From assembly GCA_900088475.1 (NCBI GenBank), contig FLMG01003651.1, positions 639-20,807 of the forward strand: a DNA stretch of 20,169 nucleotides, given 5' to 3'. This stretch comes from Hyphochytrium catenoides. Its lineage: Eukaryota; Sar; Hyphochytriomycetes; Hyphochytriales; Hyphochytriaceae. The notes beneath the pieces were generated by a model. It was given only the letters and a program-made list of their open reading frames with translations, was not told the origin of the DNA and searched no databases. Within the stretch, counting starts at the first letter, position 1. Every line of letters begins with the position of its first letter. The position numbers and the translations under genes were made by a program. Shown one piece after another: positions 1 through 11,640 of this stretch.

Positions 1-2
1 AC

Positions 3-257
3 GAGAGTCGCTACTCCTCTCCTGCTCCTGTCCAGGTGATCTACGTGAACAAGCCCACTGGTGCCGTCCCTGTTCCTCGCCCTGTCCCAAGCAGCAGACC
101 TGTCACCGTTGTCATCATGCCTCGCCCTATCCCTCACCCCACCAACAGCACTAACAGCACCATGACTAACCAGACCCGTCCACTGACAACGCCCGCCGGA
201 ACCGCCGCCTCTGCTCCTCGCCGTTTGCTTATGCTACGCAACGCCAACACTATGTAA
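3..257 (+). CDS. 3' end of a proline-rich, possibly secreted or cell-surface protein (partial)
   Basis: The reading frame is open from the first complete codon to a TAA at 255-257, so this would be the last 84 residues of a protein that begins outside the window. It is rich in Pro, Ser, Thr and Val, with a PVPRPVP-like stretch followed by three N-x-S/T sequons in the run NSTNSTMTNQT. These would be N-glycosylation sites if the protein is secreted. The C-terminus is short and basic. No domain is recognised. The pyrimidine-rich bases ending in CAG at 33-35 could be an intron 3' end, in which case the exon starts at 36. The main doubt is that low-complexity frames can stay open by chance. Confidence 0.4.
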   Translation, partial: ESRYSSPAPVQVIYVNKPTGAVPVPRPVPSSRPVTVVIMPRPIPHPTNSTNSTMTNQTRPLTTPAGTAASAPRRLLMLRNANTM

Positions 258-1020
258 GACAGCATCAAGCTGCCGCCATAAGTTATAACTTTAGAAGTCT
301 TTATTAATGCATGATAATCTCAGAAAAATGAGTAGCCATTGACTATCGTTCAGACCCTGCAGTGCCCTTCAGTGACTGCTCTTTACTTCCAATCAACTTC
401 ACCAAATATCTCCGACTTCTCAATGTCCTTGCTTGCCTCTTCTTTAGAGACAAGAACACCTCTTCTCTTCACGCCCACGCGCATCATCAATATAATAGCC
501 CGTACACAGTTCCGCCATCTGCAATACCAACGCTCGCTAATAGCAATATCCCTCTCTGGCACTCAAACCTCTCCATGCCCGTTTGAATCACACGATACCA
601 ACGCTCCCTAACAGCAATATCCGTTTCTGCCACTAGAGCTCTCAACCCTTCCGCGCCCGTATGAGCCACATGAGCCGACAGAGAAAGACGCGAGCTTTAT
701 CGTCTCTATACGCCCCGAACGGGGGTTTCCTAGTTTATTGATGTACACGAACATCCTCAGCCTTCAAAATGAAAAGAGCGAGAAAGTCTGATAGAGCTTC
801 CTCTGATGACAAGTAGAGAACATAAGGGAGAGTCTGGCACCCTAAATATTGCGAACGGCCAACGAATACAGCGCCAGGCCCCCTCGTCCCCGCATGGTTC
901 TCATAGATAATGGCAGCACTCACATAAGGATCATGCTCCTCTTTCAACTCTATGGTGCATTTAGCTAGAGTTGTGCTGGATAGATTTGGGAGATAAGAGA
1001 CCTCTTCATTTGTTGCTCTA
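258..1020. other. Intergenic / 3' flanking region without a recognised gene
   Basis: This stretch lies between the stop of the proline-rich fragment and the stop of the nucleoplasmin-type gene on the other strand, so it should hold both 3' untranslated regions. The only structure seen is an imperfect 71-bp tandem duplication at 520-661. An open frame on the minus strand at 735-1064 overlaps the last chaperone exon in another frame and resembles no family. Confidence 0.5.
520..661. repeat. Imperfect tandem duplication, period 71 bp, two copies
   Basis: The core ATACCAACGCT recurs at 524 and 595, followed in both copies by similar blocks (CTAAtAGCAATATCC / CTAAcAGCAATATCC, then a CTCTGGCACT/TTCTGCCACT segment and a GCCCGT ending). 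The offset is 71 bases. Because 71 is not a multiple of three, the duplication would shift any reading frame, which supports a non-coding origin. Confidence 0.7.
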
Positions 1021-2947
1021 TCACTGCTTGTTTCCCTTATGACCATGCTTGTGTTTCTTTCCACTATGTTGATGTCCGCCAGCAGAACCCTAGTCAGCGG
1101 GGAGAAAGTAGAGAGAGCACGATATGCCTTTTAGTCTCTTGGTGCAGGATGAATGAAGAGGCACGAGAGTGGAAGGCTAGGACAGAGTGTTTCGCCGTTA
1201 TGACTCGTATGCAAGCAACCGCCAGAAAACGCTCTGGCTTCGTAAAGGGCGGAGATTAAGCACCAAGGCGCACCCAGGCACGAAATGCAAGCAGCCTTAA
1301 GGACGGCAAAGGAAATGGCAAGGCCAGAAAAAACTTCTGACAGGATTGCCACAAAATTTGCTCTACCAACGCGTCTGGACCCACTTTGAACCAAAGACAC
1401 CAAGCCCAGCCAAGGCTGAGAAGGGTCTCAAAGAGAGCAATAAGCATTGGAACATAAAGAGTTTTAAGGAACCTGACAAATAGATAGAGATAAAGAAGAA
1501 GAATACCTGAGCTTTTTGCTGAGGTTTGCTAGATGGAGTTTGGTGCTGTTTGTGAGGAGTTTGTCCAGCTTTGTGAGGTGTTTGGCTTTGGCCAGGCTTT
1601 CCTCCCCCTGGCTGATTCTGCTTGTTGATAGAGCCAGGCTTGGTTGCGGACTGCTGACCACCTTGCTTGTTGCCTTGTTGCTGCTTGCTGCCCTTGCCAG
1701 GAGTCTGAACGTTCAGCTTCTTGTCTTGTTCTTTCACATGTTGCTTGCCTGGGGTTTGTTGCGGTTGATTGGGCTTCTTGGCAGCAGGGGAGGCCTGGGT
1801 TTTGGACGCTGCTCCTGGCTTCATCTCGCTATCGTCACTCTCGGAGGTATCGCTGCTCTCTTCGTCACTCTCTTCCTACAGATAGACGTCCCGGGCAAGA
1901 AGTTAGTTCCCTAAAGAATAGAAGGGTGTTGTGGCAAGCTTGATGCAAGCGGAGAAACAGCCGCATCAGTGATACAGAAAGAACCGTAGGGTCGGCTCTG
2001 TGCAATGAGGCAGATCAGCGAGGTTTCTCCACATCCAGATGCGCTCGACGCAAAGTGAACGAGTCACTGCGGAGCTACATATGGCTTCGGAATTTGATAG
2101 TATAACGAGCATCATCTCTGCCGGGACTACCAATAAGCGGGACGTCATTGCCAAATGAGCAATATAGAGCAGAAGAAGGAAAGATCAGATAAAGTAGCCC
2201 AAGGAGGAATCGACTCACTGCCTGGTCCCAAGTGGTCTGGTTAGCTTTAGCCTTTTTCTGAGGTTGAGCGGATGCCTCCTGGCCTGGTCGTTTCTTAGCA
2301 GCAGAAGAGGGCTGCGATTGCTTTGTCTTGTTAGATGTCGAAACCTTTTTGGGTGACTCATCTTCCTCCTCGCTGTCCGTTTCTCGACTTGCAGAGTCAT
2401 CTTCACTCTCATCCTCCTCGTCTTCGTCTGCTTGCTGTTCAGGCTTGAAATCCTCATCCTCGCTTGAGGAGGCATCAGACATCATCATAGAAGACTCGTT
2501 GAGAATACCATCCTCGTCGTCGTCGTCATCGTCATCCCCAGGGCCGGGCTGGAAGTACCCAGTCAGGTGCACGGATCCAGGGCCACCCTTCAGGGTAAAG
2601 ATTGTGGGGGACTGCCAGTCAAAGACAAGGTCTAGCTTCAGCTGTTCCACTTTGTTCGGCCGCAATGTGCCGAGGATGCACTTCTTATTGTACCCATTCA
2701 TGTCATTAGTCTCTACCATCAGCACGTACTTCTCGCCTTTATCAGCATCCAGGGCGGCCTGCAAATGACGGAGCATCGGAAAGTTAGCCGCATAGGGAGG
2801 CTACTGTCCTGTGCACTGACAGCGCCGCGGGAGGAAACGGAGAAAGATAACACTTACAATTTGCAGGTTCAGGACAAATCCATCGGGCGGATGGACCTTC
2901 ACAGGCTTCTTCTCCGAGACCACATCTCCCCAGAAAGCGACCATCAT
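1021..2947 (-). CDS. Nucleoplasmin-type histone chaperone with acidic tracts and a basic TPxK/His-Lys tail
   Basis: Four exons on the minus strand, all introns phase 0: 2947-2858, 2758-2219, 1875-1507 and 1089-1021, giving 355 residues. Residues 1-102 match the nucleoplasmin-like fold of FKBP39-type proteins and plant HD2 histone deacetylase-related proteins: the start MMVAFWGDVV, then LNLQIAALD, CILGTLRPNK and GSVHLTGYF. A run of seven Asp follows at about 105-111, then long Ser/Glu/Asp-rich tracts to about 227. From 228 the chain is basic and Gln/Pro/Lys-rich, with TPGK at 251 and 268 and TPHK at 309 and 316, each fitting a cyclin-dependent kinase site. The last exon ends in a His/Lys-rich tail. 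The expected role is nuclear histone binding and storage. Neither an FKBP domain nor a C2H2 finger is present. The last exon rests on splice phase alone. The second methionine could be the start. Confidence 0.85.
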
Positions 2948-3111
2948 CCTGCTTGAATACAAGACCGATGGAACTACTATACAAGTGGATGCCTGACCTT
3001 CCAGTTAAGAGCCTTTCTTGTCTTTCAGGCTCCTCCTGCTTAGGGCGATGGATGCCGTCGACCTGCCGGCCTTATCCACACTAGGGCACAGAGCTAGTGA
3101 TGACCTTCATC

Positions 3112-3139
3112 TGATGATGATGATGATGATAGATAGATC
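3112..3139. repeat. TGA trinucleotide microsatellite passing into TAGA tetranucleotides
   Basis: Six TGA units followed directly by two to three AGAT/TAGA units. It lies in the divergent upstream region, outside any gene model. Confidence 0.85.
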
Positions 3140-3413
3140 TATTGACCGGACAGACGAGAGGTTCCGGTTGCTCTTGAAATCTTTGTTGGTGCCGGCGATG
3201 GCGGGGCGCGGAACCTTCCTTCCTTGGTCCTCTCCAAACCAACCAACCAACACACAGAACGAGAGGACCTGGGGGAGCTCTAGAAAGAGAGATAATCAAG
3301 GATTCTCCGGACGTGATTACCTTATAAACTACGATAAGAGGGGCCACGGCTAGCCGTTAGCGGTCCCACCAAAGGCTTTTGGAAGATCTTTGAGTGACAG
3401 AATCCTGCTTTGA

Positions 3414-3590
3414 GATCTCTCTCGCTTTATCTCCCTCACTCTTTCTCTCTCTTTCTGTCTCTCTTTCTCTTCCCTTCCCCCCTCCTCTCTCTCTCTTGCG
3501 CGCGCTTGCGCTTTCTCTCTCCTCTCTCTCTCTCTCTCTCTCGCTCGCTTTCGCTCTTTCTCTCACCGCTGTCTCTCGCTCTCCCTCTGC
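3414..3590. repeat. CT-rich low-complexity tract upstream of the dehydrogenase gene
   Basis: A nearly pure pyrimidine stretch on the plus strand (GA-rich on the minus strand), made of CTCTCT and CTTT units with a short CGCGCG interruption near 3500. It ends about 215 bases before the dehydrogenase start codon, so it may lie in the promoter or the 5' untranslated region. Overlapping open frames on both strands only reflect the biased composition. Confidence 0.85.
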
Positions 3591-3804
3591 AGGGAGGTCC
3601 CTCATAGATTCCTATCTCATCATAATAAAGACCTGCATGAGCACATGAGAGCACTGCTTCAGCACCAGCTCTGCGTCCGGTTCCGAAGGCGACAGCCCAC
3701 ATCATCTAGGTTTTCTATAAGCAAACAGGGGTTGTACGCTGCCGAGAGTGCTTTTGACCTCATCTTTCTTTGATATCCTCCCTACCGGAAGAAAGCGAAG
3801 AGCG

Positions 3805-6134
<2,330 letters not shown>

Positions 6135-6330
6135 GACAATAGGATATGCCTAGGACTCTTCCCCACTGTCTCTGTTACAGCACAGAGACAGGAAGTGAGG
6201 AACAGATCGATAGTGAGGCATATAAATGATAAAAAAGTGGGCTCTAGTCTGAATAAGAATGTGAATAAGAATGTGAAAAGGAGGATAGTAAATAGTTCAC
6301 TCTTCGTAGAGAAACTGCTGGTGCGGTGGG

Positions 6331-8513
6331 TCAGGTGTCAATCGCCGGGATGCCCAGCAACTCCAAGATCAATCCACCATGATTCCAGACTGTAACTTGT
6401 CTGACAATCTTATTATCTACAACCCAAGTAGGAGTTAGACAAGCCAACGACACCCTGACGGTAGAAAGCGAAGACGGCAGAAACGGTACCACAGAATGTG
6501 ACTAGGCGTCAAGGATGGACCACTTCCAAAGACAATGACACGACGCGAATTCATAAGAGCTAGGTCTAATACTCTCTCTTACCTTTAAAGGTGATGATCG
6601 CGTGTCCATTAACTCTTATCTTCTTGTTGGTTGGTAAGACCCCGAAGATACCCTCAATCTGAGTTCCGATCATCGTAAACGATACCTTAAACTGATAGGA
6701 GCAAGCCGCAGTAAGCATCAAGTAGACTGGCGATAGTGAAAGGGCCATACAGAACCGGCCAAAAGTGCATTTAGAGTGGACGACTATGGGGTGGCGGATG
6801 CGCAATACTGGATAGAGGATCACCTGCGTTGCGAGGTTGTCTTCAACCGTGACCTTGTGGCTTATGGTGCAGTCAGGGAAGGAGTCAATTAGCTTCTTCC
6901 ACCAATTCAACAGTGCTTTCACGCCTTTGACTTCTCCTTCCACATCGGGGTAAAGACCTATCACGTTCTCGTCATAGTTTTCCTGTCAATTGAACGACGA
7001 AACGTCAGAAAGCTTCATAGGCAGCAAGGAATGCGAGGGCATCGTGGCCCCGCGAGACAGAGCAATAAGATTGGCAGTGCTCTTACATAACACAGCTGTT
7101 CAAAATCTGGGTAGCCTCCAGCGTTGAGGCCGTCAATCGCAGTTTCTAGCAGTTTTATCCTTTCCTGACATAGTTTATCAATTTCTTGCTTGTCCTGCGT
7201 AGAGAGGAACATCGTCAGAGTGTAGACTTCGCGACCCAGAAGTCCAGACAAGGCAGAGAGAGTTATAGGGGCTATCGGGCGTCTGCTTTCCCACGCCTTC
7301 TTACCGGTTGTACGCATCCTCTTATGGTCCTTCCTGGAGATTCTGACTTCATTTCTGCTTTCACAGCTGAAGGTTAATGAAGCTGCTGCTGTCCGCATAC
7401 CCATCTTTCAATGTCTCTTACCCCTTGAGTCAGAGGCACTGTCCCCATCTGACACCTTGCCAATTTGCTTCACTTTTTGTATGGTCTCGAGCAATCGCTG
7501 ACGCTCTTCTTCCAGCTCCTTGGTTCGTTCTTCTAGATGATCCAGTCTGTCCTGCTTTTTCTTTCTAGACTTGCGGACTGACTCTCTTTTCCTCTCTCTT
7601 TTCTTCATCAGCTTTTCCTCTTCTGTCTCAAATGGATTCCTGCTTCGCGCTGTGCAAACCAGCCACAAGGTCAACCACATACGAAAGGTTTAAAGGGTGA
7701 TGGAGAGAATCGAGTGTTAGTTTGCCATAGATCTACAACTGGAGCATCAAGACGTACACGAGCAGAAAAGACTAGACAGAGACAGCGGAAACGTCAGTGA
7801 GAGGACGCGAACGGCAAACAGACACAGGAGGCAACGGAAGTACCAACGGCTCTACCTAACCTCGCTTGTTGCTTCCCAGGAAAAGTTCAGGCTTTATCGA
7901 CCCTGGTAATCCTGAAGATGGGAGCGGTGTCCCCGCCGGACCGATTTGAGAGTGGTCCAGGAGTTCTGTTGGATATGGTGGGGCCATCAAGCCTGACATA
8001 ACAGAGCTACGTAAGCAAAGTTCCTCTTTACGGTGCTTTGCCTTCCTCTCACTCTACTGTAGGCCCTCGATCCTTAGTTCTCGAGCTCGTCTGCCCCTGC
8101 GCCCTCTTACCCCTCTCCCAATACACTTGCATCCTTCTCCCCCAACCCCACCCCAAACCACTATATTCATTTTCACACCCAGCTCGTGACGCAGCCCTGA
8201 GAAATTGCACATCCTCAGCCAAGCCCCGCTCCCTTACCAGAGGCTGTTGACACTGCAGGATAACCTTCCAATAAGGCCTTCATAACGTCTGTCTCCAACG
8301 CTGCAGGAAGTCCAAGAGAGATCGCATCAAACATCCGCAGGAGATATTAGAACAAAGAGCCAAGGCACCCATGGTGAGGTATAGACACTAACCTAAGCTT
8401 GGTCCAGAGGGTAAAGCCATGTCCATCGCGCTCATCTGCGACTGAGCGAATAGAACCGGGTTCAGCCCCGACATGTGTAGGTATGGATCACTCGACGGCG
8501 GAAGGCGATCCAT
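6331..8513 (-). CDS. bZIP transcription factor with a C-terminal SnoaL/NTF2-like domain
   Basis: Nine exons on the minus strand: 8513-8393, 8300-8238, 7992-7861, 7649-7422, 7366-7305, 7194-7087, 6982-6824, 6691-6583 and 6416-6331, giving 355 residues with compatible phases at all eight junctions. Residues 1-105 are Pro/Ser/Met-rich and probably disordered. The basic region is at about 121-138, followed by leucine-zipper heptads L144, L151, L158 and V165. The nearly invariant DNA-contacting Asn is K126 here, eight residues before the conserved R134. After a linker, about 203-349 read as one SnoaL-like NTF2 fold: helix LLETAIDGLN, then EGEVKGVKAL, SFPDCTISHKV, GTQIEGIFGVLPTNKKI, and a final strand with DNKIVRQVTVWN. 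The expected role is a nuclear regulator that might sense a small hydrophobic ligand through the SnoaL pocket; the ligand role is inference. The start is the first ATG after an in-frame TAG. The first three exons rest on splice logic, without homology. Confidence 0.82.
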
Positions 8514-9730
8514 ATTGCCGATATCCCGCGCGGCAAACCGCGGCCCAGAACAAGCAACCCTCTAGCCTATAGAGATGATTGATCTCCAACTCCCGCTGCC
8601 TGCTCTTCGGCCAGAAACGACTAATCGTCAGCACAGACGAGCCTTGGTCTCGAAGTTCCTTTCCATCAGCGACAGGCCAATACTTTGTCCTTTGTTGAGA
8701 GCTTCTGATGATTGGGACTCGTCTTCAAATGACAAAGGAGTTTCCGCAGCGTCCCAAGAGCGCAGCACTGCGAGACAGAGCACGAGGGTTTGTCATACAG
8801 AAGATAATTCTGAGCCCGAGAGAGGGGACAAACGTCAGGTTTATGCGAGAAAGAGCGTGGTAAGAGATACGCATGACATTGAAAGAGGTGAGTAAGGGGG
8901 ATTCTGGTGTTTGCCCCCGCTGCGGTCTCAGCACTGGGCGCTCCTGACCTGGCTCTGCGTTCACCTGTCTTTTATTATCGGAACGGCAGTCAAGAAAGAA
9001 AGGGAACAGCCCTAAGACGGACGGTGTTTCTCTAGGTAATATGGCTGTTGTATCAATGAGACATATATGTGTGAGGCGGTATATGCTTAGGTAGGAACAT
9101 AGGAAACTGAGGGTGATTGGAAGAGGGAGGACAAGGGACTGGCCTCTAGGTTAGCTGTTGGCTGTTTTTCCTTTCTCTTTATGACTTTCTTAGAGCTGTT
9201 CGCAAGAGAGATGAGATATAAATCTTCAATCAATCCCCAGCTTCTTTGATGTGTGCTCAAGATAAAGGCTTTAGATGAGGCGTAGACCATTAGGAAGTTC
9301 TGTACTTCCTTAGGTTGATGAAGCTTGCAAACAATCACCTCTTCTTCGGCGCTATGAAGGACAAAAGAAGAGGGAGCGTTGTGACTGTGCCGTCGCTGTG
9401 TGGGTCTTGAGACTGCGACAAGCTTCAACATGACAGTTAGACGGAGGGAAGAGGAGGATGTGCACTAATATGCGTTGTTGACAAGTAGCATAGGTGCCAG
9501 ACCTAGCGTAGCTGTTTCTTGTTAGCCGGATGGCGATGAGTCACTCCTTAATAGTGAGGTCTACCTGCTGCATGAGGCCGCTCCAGACTACGCAAGGCCC
9601 TGATGCATATGGGCATACGGTGTAGACTTTTATATTTCCTCCAGCTGAGTCATTGGGTCGAACTAACCTTCTTTATTACCGTCATATATTTGGTGCATAG
9701 ACGATCGATCTCTTCTGTCATCCCTACTGT

Positions 9731-9748
9731 ATCATCATCATCATCATC
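9731..9748. repeat. ATC trinucleotide microsatellite
   Basis: Six uninterrupted ATC units in the intergenic region. Confidence 0.9.
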
Positions 9749-10170
9749 GCTATTTCCTTAAGGACAAGACGTTCAAGGGGCGTTGGTTCCGCGGTAACAG
9801 TGGTGCGAACGGCAATATATCTCAACTAATGATGACTGTTACGCTGTGGCGGTAATAATGCAAATCAAACGGTCAATGCTGACGTTCAATCACCAGCTAA
9901 CCAGGAAGCCCCCACCCGCCTTATTAGAGGGGAGAAGCGTTAAGGACCAGCATGATGAGGTCCTGCTAGGTAGATCCTTCAGTATAGTATACCTAAAAGG
10001 GCTCAAGAGTGAAAGGTGTGTTATTAACACCGCACTCGCTGCTGATCAATGACACTCTCAAAACTTCCTTATCTCTGACTTAGCAAGAACAAAGCCCGTA
10101 GCGACACCCTCTTTTCTCGTCGTCGTGGGCCATCATGAGGCCTCGGTATGATGGCGTAATGTGCCATCCT

Positions 10171-10282
10171 GATAACACCTTGATGCCGCCGGGAATCGAT
10201 AAAGTGATAGGTGCCGCCGGAACACTGATAGAGTAATTATGAAGAGCGATAAGAGTGAAGTTGCCGCCATCTACTAGCGATA
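10171..10282. repeat. Cluster of degenerate GCCGCC / GATA repeats
   Basis: GCCGCC occurs at 10185, 10213 and 10263, and GATA at 10171, 10198, 10206, 10227, 10248 and 10279. The first two units share TGCCGCCGG with a 28-base offset. This could be a decayed minisatellite or a group of regulatory sites. Confidence 0.45.
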
Positions 10283-11116
10283 ATAGTCAATCTGCGATGT
10301 TTCCAAATGTTTGAGGCTACTCGAAGGCAGTCGTGTTTGCGACTTCGCCTGTCGTGCTGCAAGAACTGCCTCTATTCAATGCGCATGGACCACTTTCTCT
10401 TTCTCGTCCTTTCGTTCCGAGGGCCTCGCATACTTCACAACCCCTGGCCACAGCGGCCACGGATCTCTCAGTAACAGCATATCATAAGCAAAGCAGCGCG
10501 TATCAATTGTGAGATGCGTCTTGTCACACGGTCTTCACTGCATCCGCGTGGTGGTGAGTGCGGCCCCTCGTCGTCTTCGTCTGGTCGGTACTACTACTGC
10601 TAAACCTGCCTCCCTGCTTGCCCTACCTAGCTCCCTCTACTACGAGCTCTTCCTCCATCACTCTCTGCCGTGCGGATGCCTTTCTTGAGATCTCTCCCAC
10701 CAGCAGACATCAATATTAATAATGAAGCTTCAAGCTTCTGTTCCACTCCCTCCCACCAGCCCCTCTCTGATGAGGGAATTCAAATTCAAGACAAGGCAGA
10801 GTTTATCTTTTGTGGCGGACGTGGGGAACATTCATCGTTAATTTCTCAGCTGGCAAACTTGAGGTAATTTTGGAAGCATTTTTTGGACCCATTATTACTT
10901 TTGCAAAATGGCGACTGTTAGGAGACTGGTGAGCAGCCACACTTGGCATGTTATTATCGGGTGGTTGAGGTCAAGAAAGAATAGAAAAGATTCATCGGAA
11001 AGTATTCTCGAAGAGTTACGACAAGCGCACGTTATTCCTGATCCTGACACAAAGATCTCTCTCCCTGCTAGATAAATACTGCTTTATTGAGAACGAAGCT
11101 GATTCTGTTGAAGTGT

Positions 11117-11210
11117 GAAGAAGATCGTGTAAAGAAAGGGAGAAAGGGAGTGTGAGAGAAGGGAGAGGAAGGGAGAGAAGCAGGAAGAGACAGAGCGGAG
11201 GAGAGAGAAC
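11117..11210. repeat. GA-rich low-complexity tract upstream of the fusion gene
   Basis: Mostly purine stretch of GGGAGA, AAGG and GAGAGA units. A second, shorter pure GA stretch lies at 11554-11579, about 60 bases before the start codon. Both lie in the presumed promoter or 5' untranslated region. Confidence 0.7.
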
Positions 11211-11640
11211 CAATGTGACCTCAAGACAGAGTGGTGCGACGGCAACAGACAGAGAGCGAAAGATATACTACGGGATCATAGAAAGTCAGCGTTAGAATCC
11301 ATACAGATTCAGAGCGAGATGGATAGAAGAGAGAGGAAGAATTCGCGAATGTCCAAAAGCTGCCACGGCAGCAGGATGCCTATCATTAGCTTGGAGAGAG
11401 AGGAGGGACAGAAAGGACAATGGACGGAAACCTTTGGCCTTTGCTGCCACTGTCCGCGTCACCTCAGACCGCGCTCAACTGCTGCAAGCCAGCACTTCGC
11501 GTCCAAACCATAGCTTCCCTTACAAGCTCTTCTTAGCTTAGGACTGGGTGTGCAGAGAGAGAAAGAGAGAAAGAGAAAGTCAAGACTGTTGAGCGAAAGA
11601 AGAGCTGCGTATCTGGCGAGGCGCAGGTTGCTCTTCTCCT

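Larger units (their letters stand above)
2948..3804. promoter_or_regulatory. Shared divergent upstream region of the chaperone and dehydrogenase genes
   Basis: The chaperone gene leaves to the left from 2947 and the dehydrogenase gene to the right from 3805, so these 857 bases must hold both promoters and 5' untranslated regions. Visible structure is a TGA trinucleotide run at 3112-3130 passing into TAGA repeats, and a long CT-rich tract at about 3414-3590. I cannot assign a TATA box or transcription start. Open frames on both strands here are low-complexity and are not considered genes. Confidence 0.5.
8514..11640. other. Long intergenic region (3.1 kb) between divergent genes, no recognised gene
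   Basis: This separates the bZIP gene start from the IDI-squalene synthase start and should hold both promoters. Open frames at 8575-8895 (+), 9087-9431 (-) and 10670-10867 (+) resemble no family and have no convincing splice partners. Structure seen: an ATC trinucleotide run at 9731-9748, a cluster of GCCGCC and GATA motifs at 10171-10282, and GA-rich tracts at about 11117-11210 and 11554-11579 just before the fusion gene. A non-coding RNA or a small unrecognised gene cannot be excluded by eye. Confidence 0.5.

Noticed and set aside
735-1064. Minus-strand open frame of 109 codons
   Set aside because: It overlaps the last chaperone exon in a different frame, has no recognisable domain, and lies where the 3' untranslated region is expected.
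1021-2947. Reading the chaperone as an FKBP-type prolyl isomerase
   Set aside because: The N-terminal domain is shared with FKBP39-type proteins, but the gene ends in a basic tail and no FKBP domain is encoded in any frame nearby.
3357-3705. Several Arg/Glu- or Ser/Leu-rich open frames on both strands
   Set aside because: They are produced by the CT-rich low-complexity tract and have no domain or splice partner.
7015-7404. A single uninterrupted frame joining the exon near 7366 to the SnoaL region
   Set aside because: It reads through two consensus splice sites in the wrong frame for exon 7366-7305. The spliced version keeps phase with the bZIP exon and with the SnoaL exon.
7985-8334. Later starts for the bZIP gene (ATG at 7999 or 8334)
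   Set aside because: Splice sites at 8393/8300 and 8238/7992 join in phase to an upstream exon with its own ATG at 8513 after an in-frame stop, giving a longer consistent model.
8575-8895. Plus-strand open frame of 106 codons
   Set aside because: No recognisable domain, charged low-complexity end, no supporting splice partner; it lies in the presumed upstream region of the bZIP gene.
9087-9431. Minus-strand open frame of 114 codons
   Set aside because: It starts with ATG and has fairly normal composition, but matches no family I know. It is kept only as a possibility within the intergenic region.
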